Source of the DNA: Strigamia acuminata
Taxonomy: Eukaryota; Arthropoda; Chilopoda; Geophilomorpha; Linotaeniidae
Direction of reading: 5' to 3'
DNA length: 64,000 bases
NCBI GenBank assembly: GCA_949358305.1
Contig: OX442314.1
Coordinates: forward strand, 16,051,060 to 16,115,059
The translations under genes were made by a program, and so were the position numbers. Positions within the stretch are counted from its first letter, which is position 1; each line of letters starts with the position of its first letter. The notes beneath the pieces are model-generated. The model did no database searches, had not been told where the DNA came from, and was given only the letters and a program-made list of their open reading frames with translations. This document shows, piece after piece, positions 48,335 to 59,008 of this stretch.

Positions 48335-51300
48335 ATAGTTGATCTGGTGAAGTGGACCAATTTGTCGCTGTTTGAGTGCAAATACTGTAGAACTCTTGAT
48401 TAAGCAATGGGTGGACGACCTAGCAAAAGATCAGTGGACATCACCACGCCGCCCAAGGAAGGGATCAATGATGAAGTGAAAATTAATAGCAAGGAAGAGA
48501 ATGGAATTGCTGCTGCCGACGGAACTGCCGTTGTTGAAAATAATTGCGTCGCTCAACCACAAGTAATAGAAGACAAAGGTGACTGCGAAGAGGTGACGAC
48601 GACGAACGAAAAGGTGGAAACTACTACTGTGGATACCGAAGCCGAGAAGGGCGACACCACGAAGGACGAGAAGACCGAGAAAACTGAAAACAACGAAAAA
48701 AAGAAAGAGAAGGCCGAGAAACCCAAGAAAGAGAAAAAAAGCAGCAGTTTTCGGTTTTTCAGAAGGGCGACGAAAAAATCGTCCATTGATCAAGGAGCTA
48801 ATGGAGATGTTGACAATAAAACCATTCCAGAAGATGAGAAAACTGAGGTTTGTATACAAATGCGGTAAAAATTATAAGTTGTCTCGGGAATTTATGATTT
48901 TTATCCTGAATTAATCGTGACATTCTAGTCCCTAAATGCGTGTTTTCTGTCATTGAGCCAAAATTTTGATTCTCTTACGAGGATTTAAACTTGACGCTAA
49001 ATCTAGTAACAGCCATTCGTTCCATGTGCTTGACAGAGGCAAAGTTCCAAGGTTTTGCCTCCAGAGGTGAAATGCATAACATTTGCGAAGAATGTTTTCA
49101 TTAATCAGAAGGAAGGACTGTGAAGTTAATTGCTTCCTTTCCTTTGTCAGTTGCATCATGGATCGCGATGTTTTTCGGAGCACCATTAGCCGACACTATT
49201 AGCCACTGACGGTTTATAATCGTAGAACGAGATAATGTGCTCAGCTAATCTCATAAATGTTAACATAATGTAAACAGACACGCTTCAGCAATTAGAAATA
49301 TACTTTGTGGCTAATACGAGTACTTGAAGAAACTCGTCACGCGTGGTGCTCTAGATTCATATATATGTATGCAAACTCGATGTGAAATAGCTCGGGTTGG
49401 TATCCATCTGCTCCCGTGTTTTTCTCCCCTTTCCTCTGGGCATTACTCTGGTTTTGACGTGCAAGCTGCCTTCATTTCTCGTGTTGACAGCATGATTGAA
49501 GTAGGAAGAGGTTCTTGTTGACTTAACAGTCTAGGCCTGCTGTTAGCTATACGTTTATACATTTTTTTTTTTTTTTTTTTTGCTGAGACTGGAGTATCTA
49601 AAGTTTCAGTTTTATCGTAACGAATTTCCAAGGTTTGGTTGATGGATGCAAGGACAGGCGACCCGAGCCATCTTGATGGGCACGGTAATCTAAAATGGGA
49701 AAATTGGGGTAAAAGATAAGGAGGTCTTTTATATCTTATCTTTTGTATCGGACGTCTGTCGGAAATTAGGGGAAGATGTCTAATTGTAGACAATGGGCCC
49801 AAAATGGCTTCCGCTGAGTGTCATTCATCCACAATGCACATGTGATTAATATTGATTATAGTAATGCTTTGTCAGACGATTCCCGAGTGATTCTCATGGA
49901 TGAACTTAACTATAACGTGATGTAATTACGTGGAACCATTCGGGTTTGAAAATAATTTTAGCCTTTTATGTCATGTGGTGACTATGCAACTTGAGTCACT
50001 AATCTCGGTGTTGATAAGCGCGGTGCTGAGTCAAAAAATGTTATGTTTAACTTAATACGTATTTCACAAGATGTGGATAAAGTTTGTTGGCAATTTGTCA
50101 TTATCGCGAGTGAAGTGCGGCAGGAATTTGGGTCTTTTGGACGCGAATGATATCAACATCCTTCGTTGCAGCTTGCAATGGCCTAGAATTATTTTTGAGT
50201 AAAAACTATTTCCTGTTCTCTTGCCAAACCACGAAAAACACAACACACACACCCTGTTGCCTATTTTAAGCGGTCGAAAGGGGGGTGGAAATGGTCTGTT
50301 TAGATAGCTTTGCTTTTGCAACCATCATTTGACTTGATGCAAGTTCCAGGGCCTGGTGGTAGTGTTAAGCCTAAACTCCAAAGCAAATAGCTTGTGGCTC
50401 ATTAAGTTGCTTGCCGCTTGTGCCACGACTCTGGACACAGTGGTTGAGAATTGGTTAAAGAATTTGCAAGCGCTCCGAATTTGAGTATTTAAAGGGGTGG
50501 ATGCGAGCAGGAGCCATTGAGTTTGATAATGGATCCAATTGAGGTAAGTTAAACCGGAGTTCGGTGCTAATTTAAATTAAGTCGATTGTGCTGATGCGTG
50601 CTTGGATTTTAAGTCTAATTTTCATTTCGAGCCAATTAAAACTTGAGTTGAAAGTTTGTAATTGGTTTTTTTTTGTATTTGACTATATGCGATTTCAAGT
50701 TGAAATGCGGCAATGGTAAGTTCTGGTAAACGTGTTTCAATATATTTTTCGCGAAAATTCACGATTTTGAATTTTTTCGAAAAATCTTGTTGAATTTGTG
50801 TTTTTTAGTGTCGTTGCCACACATGGAGATCATAAAAAGAAGGGGAAGGGGTTTTTCAACCCCTTTATTTTTATTTTTGCATTTTTTTAAGACTCCATGT
50901 GGGGCTTTTGACTTGCCCTTATAAGGTCTTGGTTTCTGTTAACCAATTGGAAATGGAGTTGGGGGCTTCTTGTCTGTCACTTGAGCTAATGAAGAGACAT
51001 TTGTTGTCGAGACCCATTCACACTGCTCTGGAAGCGCACAGCTGGTTTAAGTGCATCTGGTTCGGTTTGGAAATTTGTCACAAGCGCATGATGGGAAATT
51101 CGGTTGACAATAGGGGTGTCTTTATGCCCTTGTTCTCCCATCATTTCCCCCTCCGTTTTGTGTACTAATACGCAGAGAATCCATTCAATGGCGATTAATT
51201 TCTTAGTTCTGCAGGAAACATGAATGATTTTTGCTATTTTTAGACGTTGGAATTTTTTGATGACACTTGTGGGGGTATGACGTATTAATGTCAGGTTTAG

Positions 51301-53991
51301 TAGGTCGTTACTGACTGGGAGCAACCATCTTGAAGTCATTTATCATAATTTGAAGAGGTGATGGCTGATAGTGATGGTTCAGGTGTTTTTGTTGTTCGCA
51401 ATAACAGGATTTGCTGTCTGCGAGTGTAGGGACCAGCTGCTGATAATGAGTTTAGGCTTGAGATCTTTCACGGGTTGAGTTAGTTTGTAATTTAAAAAGT
51501 AAAAGAAAAAAAAAACTTTTACATTAGTTTTTATTTGTTTGTAGTTTAAGTTTTATGTAAAGTTTGAATCGGCCCATTCAGTTTCTTTGTATGTGAAATT
51601 TAATGTCGTAAATGAAAGAAAGAAAAACAGGAAGACATTAATCATGAGTGAAATGTTTTATTTACGTGTGAGTCATTGCGGTGAATAAAATGTTAATTTG
51701 TATGAATCTTATTTTTAATTTCAGTCAAAAACGGAGACTAGTCAAGCTGCTGAAGGTGCACAAGAAGCGAAGCCTGAGGAAGCCAAAAAGGAGGAAACTG
51801 CAGCTGTTGGATCGGAAGAGAAAGGTGCAGGGGATGCTCCAGCCGCCCCTTTAGCCACAGGTACTAAAAGTTGCACTTTTACTGCGCATTTTTGTTTCGG
51901 TTTCAGTGATATGCGAGATAACTACAGCTGTTGTTGGTAGTAAATTGATTCTTGATCTCGTGATTTGGTTTGTGCTATTTTTAGATGCACAGATGCTCGT
52001 GTTGCAAACGAGATGTTTTGAAAAGTTTTTTGTTGTTGTGTTGTTACTTTGTTCTATTTTTAAACTTTGATTTTAATTTTTTGTTTTTGTAAATTTAGTA
52101 GAGAAAATTGAAGTTAAGGTTGAAGAAACTGTATCCGAGGCTAAGGTACCAGAGCCAGTAGCTGAAGCGAAAGAAGAGGAAGTAAAACCGCAAGAAATTG
52201 CACCACCGAAAGAAGAGAAAGTAGAATCAGCACCAGTGGAAGTCGAAGAAGTTAAATCAAAGGTATAATCGCATCGTAGCAATTTATTAAGCAGTTAATG
52301 ACTCTTGTTTAATTTGTAGGTTGAAGAAACGCCAAAAGTTGAAGCTGTTCAGGAACCAGTAGTTGAAGCTCCTCAAACTCCATCCCCTCTACCTCCACCC
52401 ACAGTAGAAAGTCCGCCACCTCCTCCCGAGGAGCCTGAAAAATTGCCAGTCACTTTGGCTGAACCAGTTGTGGTCGTTCAAGCTGCCACTCCCGAACAAG
52501 CTCCACCCAGCCCTGATCTATCTAATAAGAGTCCGAGTCCTTTACCTGAAACGGTTTCTCCAGCTTCCGAAAGTCCTGTATCCGAGTCTCCCATTCCACC
52601 TCCCGAAGACCCCACATCTATTAGTCCTCCTCCACCACCTCTGGCTGAATCTCCCGAAGTTCCAGAAGCAGAAGTTTTGCCAGAACCGCCCGTGGAACCA
52701 ACCGAATCGTCTCCCGTTCCTCAAAGCGACGACATTCTGCCACCACCTATGGAAATTCAGCAGGTAGCGACAGCGCAAGAGGTTGAACCCGTTTCTCAAT
52801 AATTTCGTATAAATTGTGTTTATTTGTAAAAATGAAAGGAAAAGAAACGTCGTAAAGATAAATTTGGTGTTAAGAAATTTTTTTTTTTTTGTGATTAATG
52901 TTTGAAGTTTTGCATGAATTAAGTTCAGTTTATTTTTTGTTTATTTTTTTCTTTTTCGTTTTTGGGAAAGTACAAGTTTTGTGAAAAGTGAAATTAAATT
53001 TACGATGGTAGTTTAAAATAATTTTTTTTTTTTTTATACCTGTACGAATTATTTTTTACTAATTACGAAATTTGTTATTCGTTTTTTTATTACTAATTAG
53101 AATTAACGTGTGTGTAATTTAATTCATTCCGGACCATAAGGGGAAAGATGGAATTTAATATTTTTGAGAGAATAAATAATTTAAAAAAGAAAGTCAAAAT
53201 TTTCATTTAATTTATATTTTTTCTTATTTGTACGAAAATTAATAAAATGTTTCATTTAAAACATTTTTTTTTGTTTTTGTTTTATTTTATAGTTTTATTA
53301 TTTATTTTTAAATGGGGGGGATGAGGGTTCCTAAAAGTGAGGCATAAAGGCGAATATTCGTGTATTTAAACGGGTTTTATTTCGGCTCTGAGCAATACGT
53401 ACAGTATACATACGTATTACATTTTGGTTATTGGCTGGAATATTTTTTTAGGTGGAAAATATCGCGAACAAAACTGCATCAAGTGTCGCTACAACTATAC
53501 AGTGGGAACACGGAGGTAACGAAGTTGCAATGACTGGTTCTTTTTTCGATTGGACCGATTCCATGCCAATGATTGAAAGGTTTGTTACGAAATATTGTTT
53601 CCGGTTTCATCTGACGGCTTATTTTATCTGTATTTAACAGTGAGGGTGTTTTCACCATTGACGTCGATCTACCCGAAGGTGAACATTATTGTAAGTTTTT
53701 TGTGGATGGAAATTGGACTGTCAACAGTTCTAAAGTAGGTTTACAATGAACTAAAATTCATACAGTACTGTCCTTTCAACAAGAAAATTGTTTTGTGAGC
53801 AAAAAAAAAAATTCTAGGTAGAATTTGTGAATAAATAAATAAATAAATGTTTTGTTGCAAGGACAGATTTAATGCTGAAATTAGTTATATAATTAATCGT
53901 TGATATTTATTTTTTTTAGCCGGTAATGGAACTTGATGGCCAGGGTCAAGTGAACATGATAATGGTTAGGGTAGGGGGTAGTGAAGAGTGA
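48335..53991 (+). CDS. Akap200: Akap200-like anchoring protein with alternative C-termini
   Basis: Translation starts at 48407 (5' exon part from 48335). Coding exons are 48407-48847, 51725-51860, 52099-52262 and 52320-52802 (short form, 407 residues). Alternatively exon 4 ends at 52763 and joins 53452-53579, 53641-53734 and 53920-53991 (long form, 492 residues). The N-terminus MGGRPSKRSVDITTPPKE closely resembles Drosophila Akap200, a membrane-attached PKA scaffold; Gly2 is a likely myristoylation site. Residues about 105-125 (KPKKEKKSSSFRFFRRATKK) form a basic, Ser/Phe-rich MARCKS-like effector region. Exons 2-3 are acidic Glu/Lys repeats and exon 4 is Pro/Glu/Ser-rich, probably disordered. 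The long-form tail is an AMPK-beta-type carbohydrate-binding domain. Frames join cleanly at every junction; several donors are GTTTGT rather than GTAAGT. Confidence 0.85.
50486..50543 (+). promoter_or_regulatory. Candidate internal promoter and alternative first exon of the Akap200-like gene
   Basis: Inside intron 1 a TATA-like TATTTAAA (50486-50493) is followed about 36 bases later by ATGGATCCAATTGAG (50529-50543, MDPIE). A perfect donor GAG|GTAAGT comes next. The exon ends in phase 0, the same phase as exon 1, so it can splice directly to exon 2 at 51725. The product would lack Gly2 and the MARCKS-like region and would be cytosolic. Confidence 0.45.
53171..53246 (+). terminator. Poly(A) signals of the short Akap200-like isoform
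   Basis: AATAAA occurs at 53171-53176 and 53241-53246, 370-440 bases after the short-form stop and before the glycogen-binding exons. Their position supports a real alternative 3' end: polyadenylation here gives the short form, and splicing past them gives the long form. Confidence 0.5.
53452..53991 (+). CDS. Alternative terminal exons: AMPK-beta-type glycogen-binding domain
   Basis: Three exons (53452-53579, 53641-53734, 53920-53991) encode an 86-residue-scale domain matching the AMPK beta-subunit glycogen-binding module: TIQWEHGGNEVAMTGSFFDW, then FTIDVDLPEGEHYCKFFVDG, NWTVNSSKP and GQVNMIMVRV, ending GGSEE-stop. The residues that hold glycogen in AMPK (Trp of the FxxW, Lys of KFFVDG, Trp of the next loop, Asn of VN) are present. 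The AMPK C-terminal alpha/gamma-binding domain is absent, so this is not an AMPK subunit. Entry is in phase from CAG|GTAGCG at 52763/52764. A poly(A) signal AATAAA is at 54144. Confidence 0.88.
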
Positions 53992-56213
53992 ATTCTGCCA
54001 TTTTATTGTGGATTCTACAAGTAGTCAAGTCCAAGAAAAGGTCATTCCATTCATCCTTCTGTTTTCTTTTAATTCTTTCATCATCAAGTCATAACGAATT
54101 TTGATAGATGCATATTCCAAAACATTTGTTTTTTAGAGATTAAAATAAACCTGAATGGCAGCTGTCGATTTTGTACCAATCATCCATCTTTTGTTAGCAA
54201 CGGAAATTTTCTAAAAGGGCAAATACATTATTTACAGGGAAACATAACGAAATTACGTGCCATAATGGAAGTTTAAACAAATTATTTACATGATACGTTT
54301 TTTAACAACAGAATATATGAAAGGAACCACTTTCGACTGCATTTCTTTTTTACTCCAAATTGATTTTGAGACATTTGTATCGAACTTCCTAACAAATTTG
54401 TGCACAATTATCAGTAGAAAATTTTCGGGCCATTAACGATGACCTAACATGAAGTATATTCACATCATTCTGTAGAAAGTAGATGGTTATTTTTAACTTG
54501 AAAGATTAAAAAGAAATAATAGTCACATGCCATGTTTAAGAATATTTTTTTTATGAGCAAAAACATTTTTTTTTTTCAAATTAATTTTTTTTTTAATTTT
54601 TAAGTTATATAATTAAAGATCTGCTTGTGTGATGAAAAATGTATACTGAAGAAAGAATATAGGCTTTAATTTTTAGATAAAAGTTGACAAACAAACCAAA
54701 GGATAGGAAAATCTAAAAATTTGTTGGCCTGGAGAATTTTGGTGATTACGACTAAATAACTCGTGAGAATTCCCACCAATAGTTCATGTATAACAGTTAC
54801 TCATTCTCGTTATTACCAATTGTAAATTAAATCATGTTTAACATTCTTGTTTTAATTTAAAAAAAAAGAAAAAAAAATAATGGCCAATTTTTAAATATTT
54901 TTTTTTCTTCTTTTAAATAATTTTTGTTTTTAGCCGAATGATACGTGTTAAAGATCTCTCTGCTCTGTATATCCTTAAAAAAAATCCCCGTCTTTGATCT
55001 GTTTCATCGAAATAAAATGTTTCATTTAAAAAAATCCTCACGTTTTACTTTCCCACTGCCCACTTGTGTGTTGCATTAGTTTTAGCATTTTGCATTTTAT
55101 TTATTAATGTAACTTCTTACATAACTTTAAATTTTATTATAGGCTCTCTCTCTCTATCTCTATCTCTATCTCACTTAAAGGTTGTGAAAGTTGAAAACAT
55201 TTCCACAAATTGTCATAGAATTGCACTATTAGACTAAATGGATAAGTAGGTTTGAGGTGGAATCAGTTACTGCTTCTTTTTTCTTGGCAAACAACTGATT
55301 TTGGCTTAAGTCTTCTGTGTATTTGGTGTTGTCCACACATAATTACCGTATAGATATTCGGTGGGAAAGCAAAATATTTTTGTTTGCTCAATTATATACA
55401 GTTGGAATCTTTGTAAAATGTACAACTACAGATGCATTTCAAATTTGTAAATTTTTTACTTATTTTTTTTAAACGAGTTTTGTTTTCCACAACTGTTGTG
55501 ATATGAGTAGAAAACTTCCCGTTATTCTATTTCGTTTTTAGTTTTATTTCTATACATTAAACAACAAGCAAGCAGATTAGGAGAGAATGTATAAATTTTC
55601 TCACCATATTTCCCTTTTCCTAAATTAGGTCCAATTTCTGTGCTCAACTAAATTACATTTATTCCTCTATTTTAGTATTTTTAGGTGATTAGTCGGACGG
55701 TGGATAAATTGCAGCTTTTTGCATATGTTAGTAACTTTTTAATAAAAAAAAATGTAGTGTAAATTAATGATTTTTTTTAATAAAAGAGAAAAGAAAAGCT
55801 TTTGTTAAAAAAACTGATACAGCGAATTTTAATCATTACGTACCGAATTTCTGGTGTTTCACAAATAAATACATTTTAAAAAATGTGAAAATGTTTATTT
55901 TGATTATTATTAATGTAGGTAAAGAAATGTTTTGTATTCATTTTCATACATGTTCGATTTAATTTTCAATAATGTTGTAGTTTAATTTTCAATTTTGCAA
56001 TGGATATCAAAATGAAACCAAAAAAAAGTTTTTGCACAAATTTTTTTAAGTGTGAGTATCTCGATGTGTACGTGATTTATGTGCATCCCAAATTTCCCTC
56101 AATCCTTTTCTGTATTACATAACGAACAATAAAACAATTCGAGAATTTCATTAGTGCAATCATCCTTTCTTTTATTAGAAAAATAAAACAAAATTACTTT
56201 TTTCACCCTTTGT
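53992..56213. other. 3' UTR and intergenic DNA
   Basis: It holds the long-form 3' UTR with AATAAA at 54144, then AT-rich sequence with a CT-rich microsatellite at 55143-55175 (CTCTCTCTCTATCTCTATCT). No gene is recognised. Confidence 0.5.
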
Positions 56214-56481
56214 TGTTGTTGCTGCTGATGTTGCTGTTGGTTGTTAAAGAACAACCGAAAAACCCCACGCTAGGCAATTTTAGACCCTAGTCGAATTTAG
56301 AGGGAGGAAAAGCCGGAGAACCCCGGTGAGAAAACCCTCGATAACGAGTAGGTTGCCAGCGAACCTACAACGCGTACAATCCCCATCTTATGCGAAGGAA
56401 TCGGACTCGACCTCGCGATGGCAAACTTTTGGATGCAGAGGCGTTGGGCACAGATGATCTGCGCCACTCGTTACCCCGACC
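56214..56481 (-). mobile_element. tRNA-derived SINE
   Basis: On the minus strand the element begins GTCGGGGTAACGAGTGGCGC, with an A-box TGGCGCAGATC-like motif and a B-box GGTCGAGTCCG. A GC-rich body follows with GGGGTTCTCCGGCTTTTCC. It ends in a GTT/GCT-type simple repeat (56214-56250 on the plus strand: TTGTTGTTGCTGCTGATGTT). A tRNA-like head, a body and a simple-repeat tail are the standard layout of a SINE. Target duplications are not clear. Confidence 0.7.
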
Positions 56482-56689
56482 AAAATGGCTTTGTGAAGTC
56501 TTTAATATATAAAATGATAAAGCGCTTGTTTGTAAATAAATTTAATATTTCGACATTGTTTATTGGTTTACATTTACACCAAAAGAATGAATGAAAATGT
56601 CAGTTTGTTGTTGGTTATCGCAATCCCATTTGCTCCTTTCAGTCTTTTCATTCTTTTTTAAAATTTGTCAATAGATGGCAATATGCAAC

Positions 56690-56793
56690 TGTTAAATCAG
56701 CAAGCTCATTGGTTGGTCGTGCGTGTAAACAATTTCGGCCATTTGTAATTTTAACAAACGAAACAAACCTTTCTGACTTTTCCATACCATACG
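56690..56793 (+). promoter_or_regulatory. Probable RPB9 promoter and 5' UTR exon
   Basis: A less AT-rich patch (GTTGGTCGTGCGTGTAAAC, TTTCGGCCATTTG) precedes a donor ACG|GTAAGA at 56794. The matching acceptor CCAACAG ends at 56880, three bases before the RPB9 ATG, giving an 87-base 5' UTR intron. Confidence 0.5.
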
Positions 56794-56883
56794 GTAAGAC
56801 GAAATATATTTTCCGAATGAAGTGGCATATTAATTACATTTTCTCATGGTTATTTACACTTTTTTAATACTGTCCAACAGATC

Positions 56884-57860
56884 ATGAACTTTGAAACAAG
56901 CGACACTGGGCCTGGTTTCGTGGGGATCAAATTTTGTCAGGAATGGTACGTGAGATCAAATAGATGTTTATTATTTTTGTGTTTTGTTAGTTCTAAACAT
57001 ATTTTTATGTTTATTTTCAGTAACAACATGTTGTATCCGAAAGAAGACAAAGAGAACCGGGTTTTATTATATGCCGTAAGAAACATTGAAAAAAATTTTG
57101 CTTTCCTCTTACTAATACGTCTTTAATTCATTTTGTTTAGTGTCGTAACTGCGATTACCAACAGGTAGCCGATAATAATTGCATCTATGTGAACAAAATC
57201 ACCCACGAAGTTGAGTAAGTAGAAATATCTAAATATCACAATACGTAAACATATAAAAAAAAAAATAATAATAATTTAAAAATGTATAAATATTCTGGGA
57301 ATTTTTTATGTTTATTGTCGAAATGGGTTTTTTCCGTAGTGAATTGACTCAAATAGTAAGTGAAGTGATCTCAGATCCAACTCTCCCTCGAACAGAGGAT
57401 CATTCGTGCCCACGATGCAGTCACACAGAAGCTGTTTTCTTTCAATCTTCTTCTCGTCGCTCAGAAGTTGGTCGCAATTCCACTTGATATCCCCTTTAAT
57501 AATTTAAAACATTTAATTTTTTTGTGCGTGTTATTAATCTTTTGTTCATGTTTTATCAAACTAAAACTTAATTGTGCATGTCGCTTGCAGTGAGCTAACT
57601 CAAATAATCGGAGATGTCATTTCTGATCCAACCCTACCCCGTACTGATGACCATCCATGTCCCAAATGTGACATAAAAGAAGCTGTTTTTTTCCAAACAC
57701 ATTCCAGTAGAGCCGAGGTAAAATTAGCACTAACGACACATAATAGTTGTAGTATTTTAATACAAGACATAAAGTAATCATTTTCTTTTAATTACAGGAT
57801 GAAATGCGACTGTATTATGTCTGCACCAACCCAAAATGCATGCATCGATGGACTGAATAA
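56884..57860 (+). CDS. RNA polymerase II subunit RPB9, with a duplicated exon
   Basis: RPB9 is a small zinc-ribbon subunit of RNA polymerase II that acts in start-site selection, elongation and transcript fidelity. Exons are 56884-56945, 57021-57075, 57141-57214, then 57340-57466 (A) or 57591-57717 (B), then 57798-57860. Either choice gives 126 residues (human 125). Zinc ligands are seen in CQEC (18-21), CRNC, CPKC or CPRC, and CTNPKC near the end. Conserved stretches include [35 protein letters not shown] and EAVFFQ, with the terminal HRWTE. The start fits family length. Cys21 is split by intron 1. AATAAA overlaps the stop codon (57856), with another at 57915. Confidence 0.96.
57340..57466 (+). 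CDS. RPB9 alternative exon A (tandem copy of exon B)
   Basis: This 127-nt exon has the same length, phase and borders as the standard exon at 57591-57717. It encodes [20 protein letters not shown] then [20 protein letters not shown]. It is identical to exon B at 29 of 42 residues, has no stop, and keeps both cysteines of the second ribbon. The acceptor TTTTTTCCGTAG is strong. The donor is GAA|GTTGGT, weak but similar to the GTTTGT and GTTCGT donors of neighbouring genes. Joining A to B gives TGA as the first codon of B, so the two are mutually exclusive by frame. Confidence 0.75.
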
Positions 57861-57928
57861 ACGATTTTTCTACTTTTAATTTGAATTAGAAAATATCTAG
57901 TTATCTGTATTATTAATAAATCACTAAG

Positions 57929-59008
57929 TTATAAAAACTGGTCAAATTCCTCAGTAAAAACGTCGTCGTCGAGTACGGTAGTTTCCCAATCTACACGCTG
58001 CATTAACGTCGCCAAATCGTCGTCGTGAACATCGGACAATCCACGAATTGATTTTCGTCGTGTATCTGTGATAGAGGAATTTGATTTTGCCTCGTTGAAA
58101 GGAATTAATGTTGCTTTACCTGCAGCTTGTAAATTGGAATTTGAAGCTGAGCGATGTGATCCTGCTCTGTGCGTTGTTGTTGCTGAGGTTGACGTTTTGC
58201 TATAAGATGAAATCCTTCGAGTTTTTGAAACCGATGTTCGCGAGGATGTTCTGCGATAGGATCCGATTCTTTGCATTTTTGAATTTGATGTTTTGCGAGA
58301 CGTTCCAGTTGGTTTGGTTATTGGTGGAACGTTCTTTAAAACGATGCTTTTTATTAGTAAAGTTTGATGAGCGTCAAATGTCTTAAACGAACTTCTAGAT
58401 TGCTTTTTCTAAGCCCGAGAATGCTGTTTCCAAGGGCCGCGTTGGTGGATAGACGATAGAACATGTTTGGCAACGGATTTTGAGGAATTCCTGACGCTTT
58501 TCTGTCACTGCGTTGTTGTCTTGCGCGACGGTTTTGAAACCAAACCTACGGTAAATTGTTATTATAGTAAATTAATGCGTACACAAATATGTTAAATTAA
58601 ATACTATAATTTTGCGCTCTGTTATTTTCATTATTTTTGAAAGAGTTCTGAACTGCTGTCGACTCGGGTATCTATTAATCGAGAACTCTTTTTCCAATCT
58701 GATTACGTGATGTTTGGAGTATCGTTGACGCTCATCTTGTGCGTCTAGTGTAATAAAATTAAAGTAAATTAGGGTTAATATCTCTGGGTTTAAATTGCAT
58801 CTAAGTTTTACAGCTGCAATCACGCAGGAAATTAAAGGATTGGTGCGTCGGAGGAGTCTTTTCTCTTAAGTTAATATGGTTTAAAAATCAATAACACTTC
58901 AAAAACATGTGGTGCTTTTCTAAATAATTTAGTTTCCAAATTGATGCGACTTAACTTACCATTATTACTATTGCAGGCGCTCCAGCTTGGTCTGTTTTCC
59001 TTCTCCAT
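57929..59008 (-). CDS. Divergent paired-type homeodomain protein
   Basis: Exons on the minus strand are 59008-58960, 58744-58605, 58545-58393 and 58333-57929, total 248 residues. The homeodomain spans residues 18-77: RQRYSKHHVIRLEKEFSINR, YPSRQQFRTLSKIMKITERK, II|VWFQNRRARQQR. Diagnostic Leu16, Phe20, Trp48, Phe49, Gln50, Asn51 and Arg53 are present; Tyr8, Met38 and Ile40 replace commoner residues. An intron falls exactly between homeodomain positions 46 and 47, and Tyr25-Pro26 occurs, both typical of paired-type homeoboxes. The last intron is only 59 bp, with a TACTAAT branch site and a GTTCGT donor. The tail is Ser/Thr/Arg-rich and ends acidic (DDDVFTEEFDQFL), which may be an activation region. 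It should be a DNA-binding transcription factor. I cannot assign an orthologue. Confidence 0.82.

Noticed and set aside
48431-48859. Minus-strand 142-codon ORF opposite Akap200-like exon 1
   Set aside because: It is the antisense shadow of a Glu/Lys-rich coding exon, giving Phe/Leu/Val-rich translation. The plus frame has the recognisable N-terminus and splice junctions.
52468-52799. Alternative-frame ORFs over Akap200-like exon 4 (plus 52468-52767, minus 52542-52799)
   Set aside because: They arise from the repetitive Pro/Glu codons of the real exon. Only the annotated frame joins upstream and downstream exons.
53452-53991. Glycogen-binding exons as a separate AMPK beta subunit gene
   Set aside because: There is no start codon, no N-terminal region and no C-terminal alpha/gamma-binding domain. 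The first exon opens with an acceptor in phase with the exon 4 donor.
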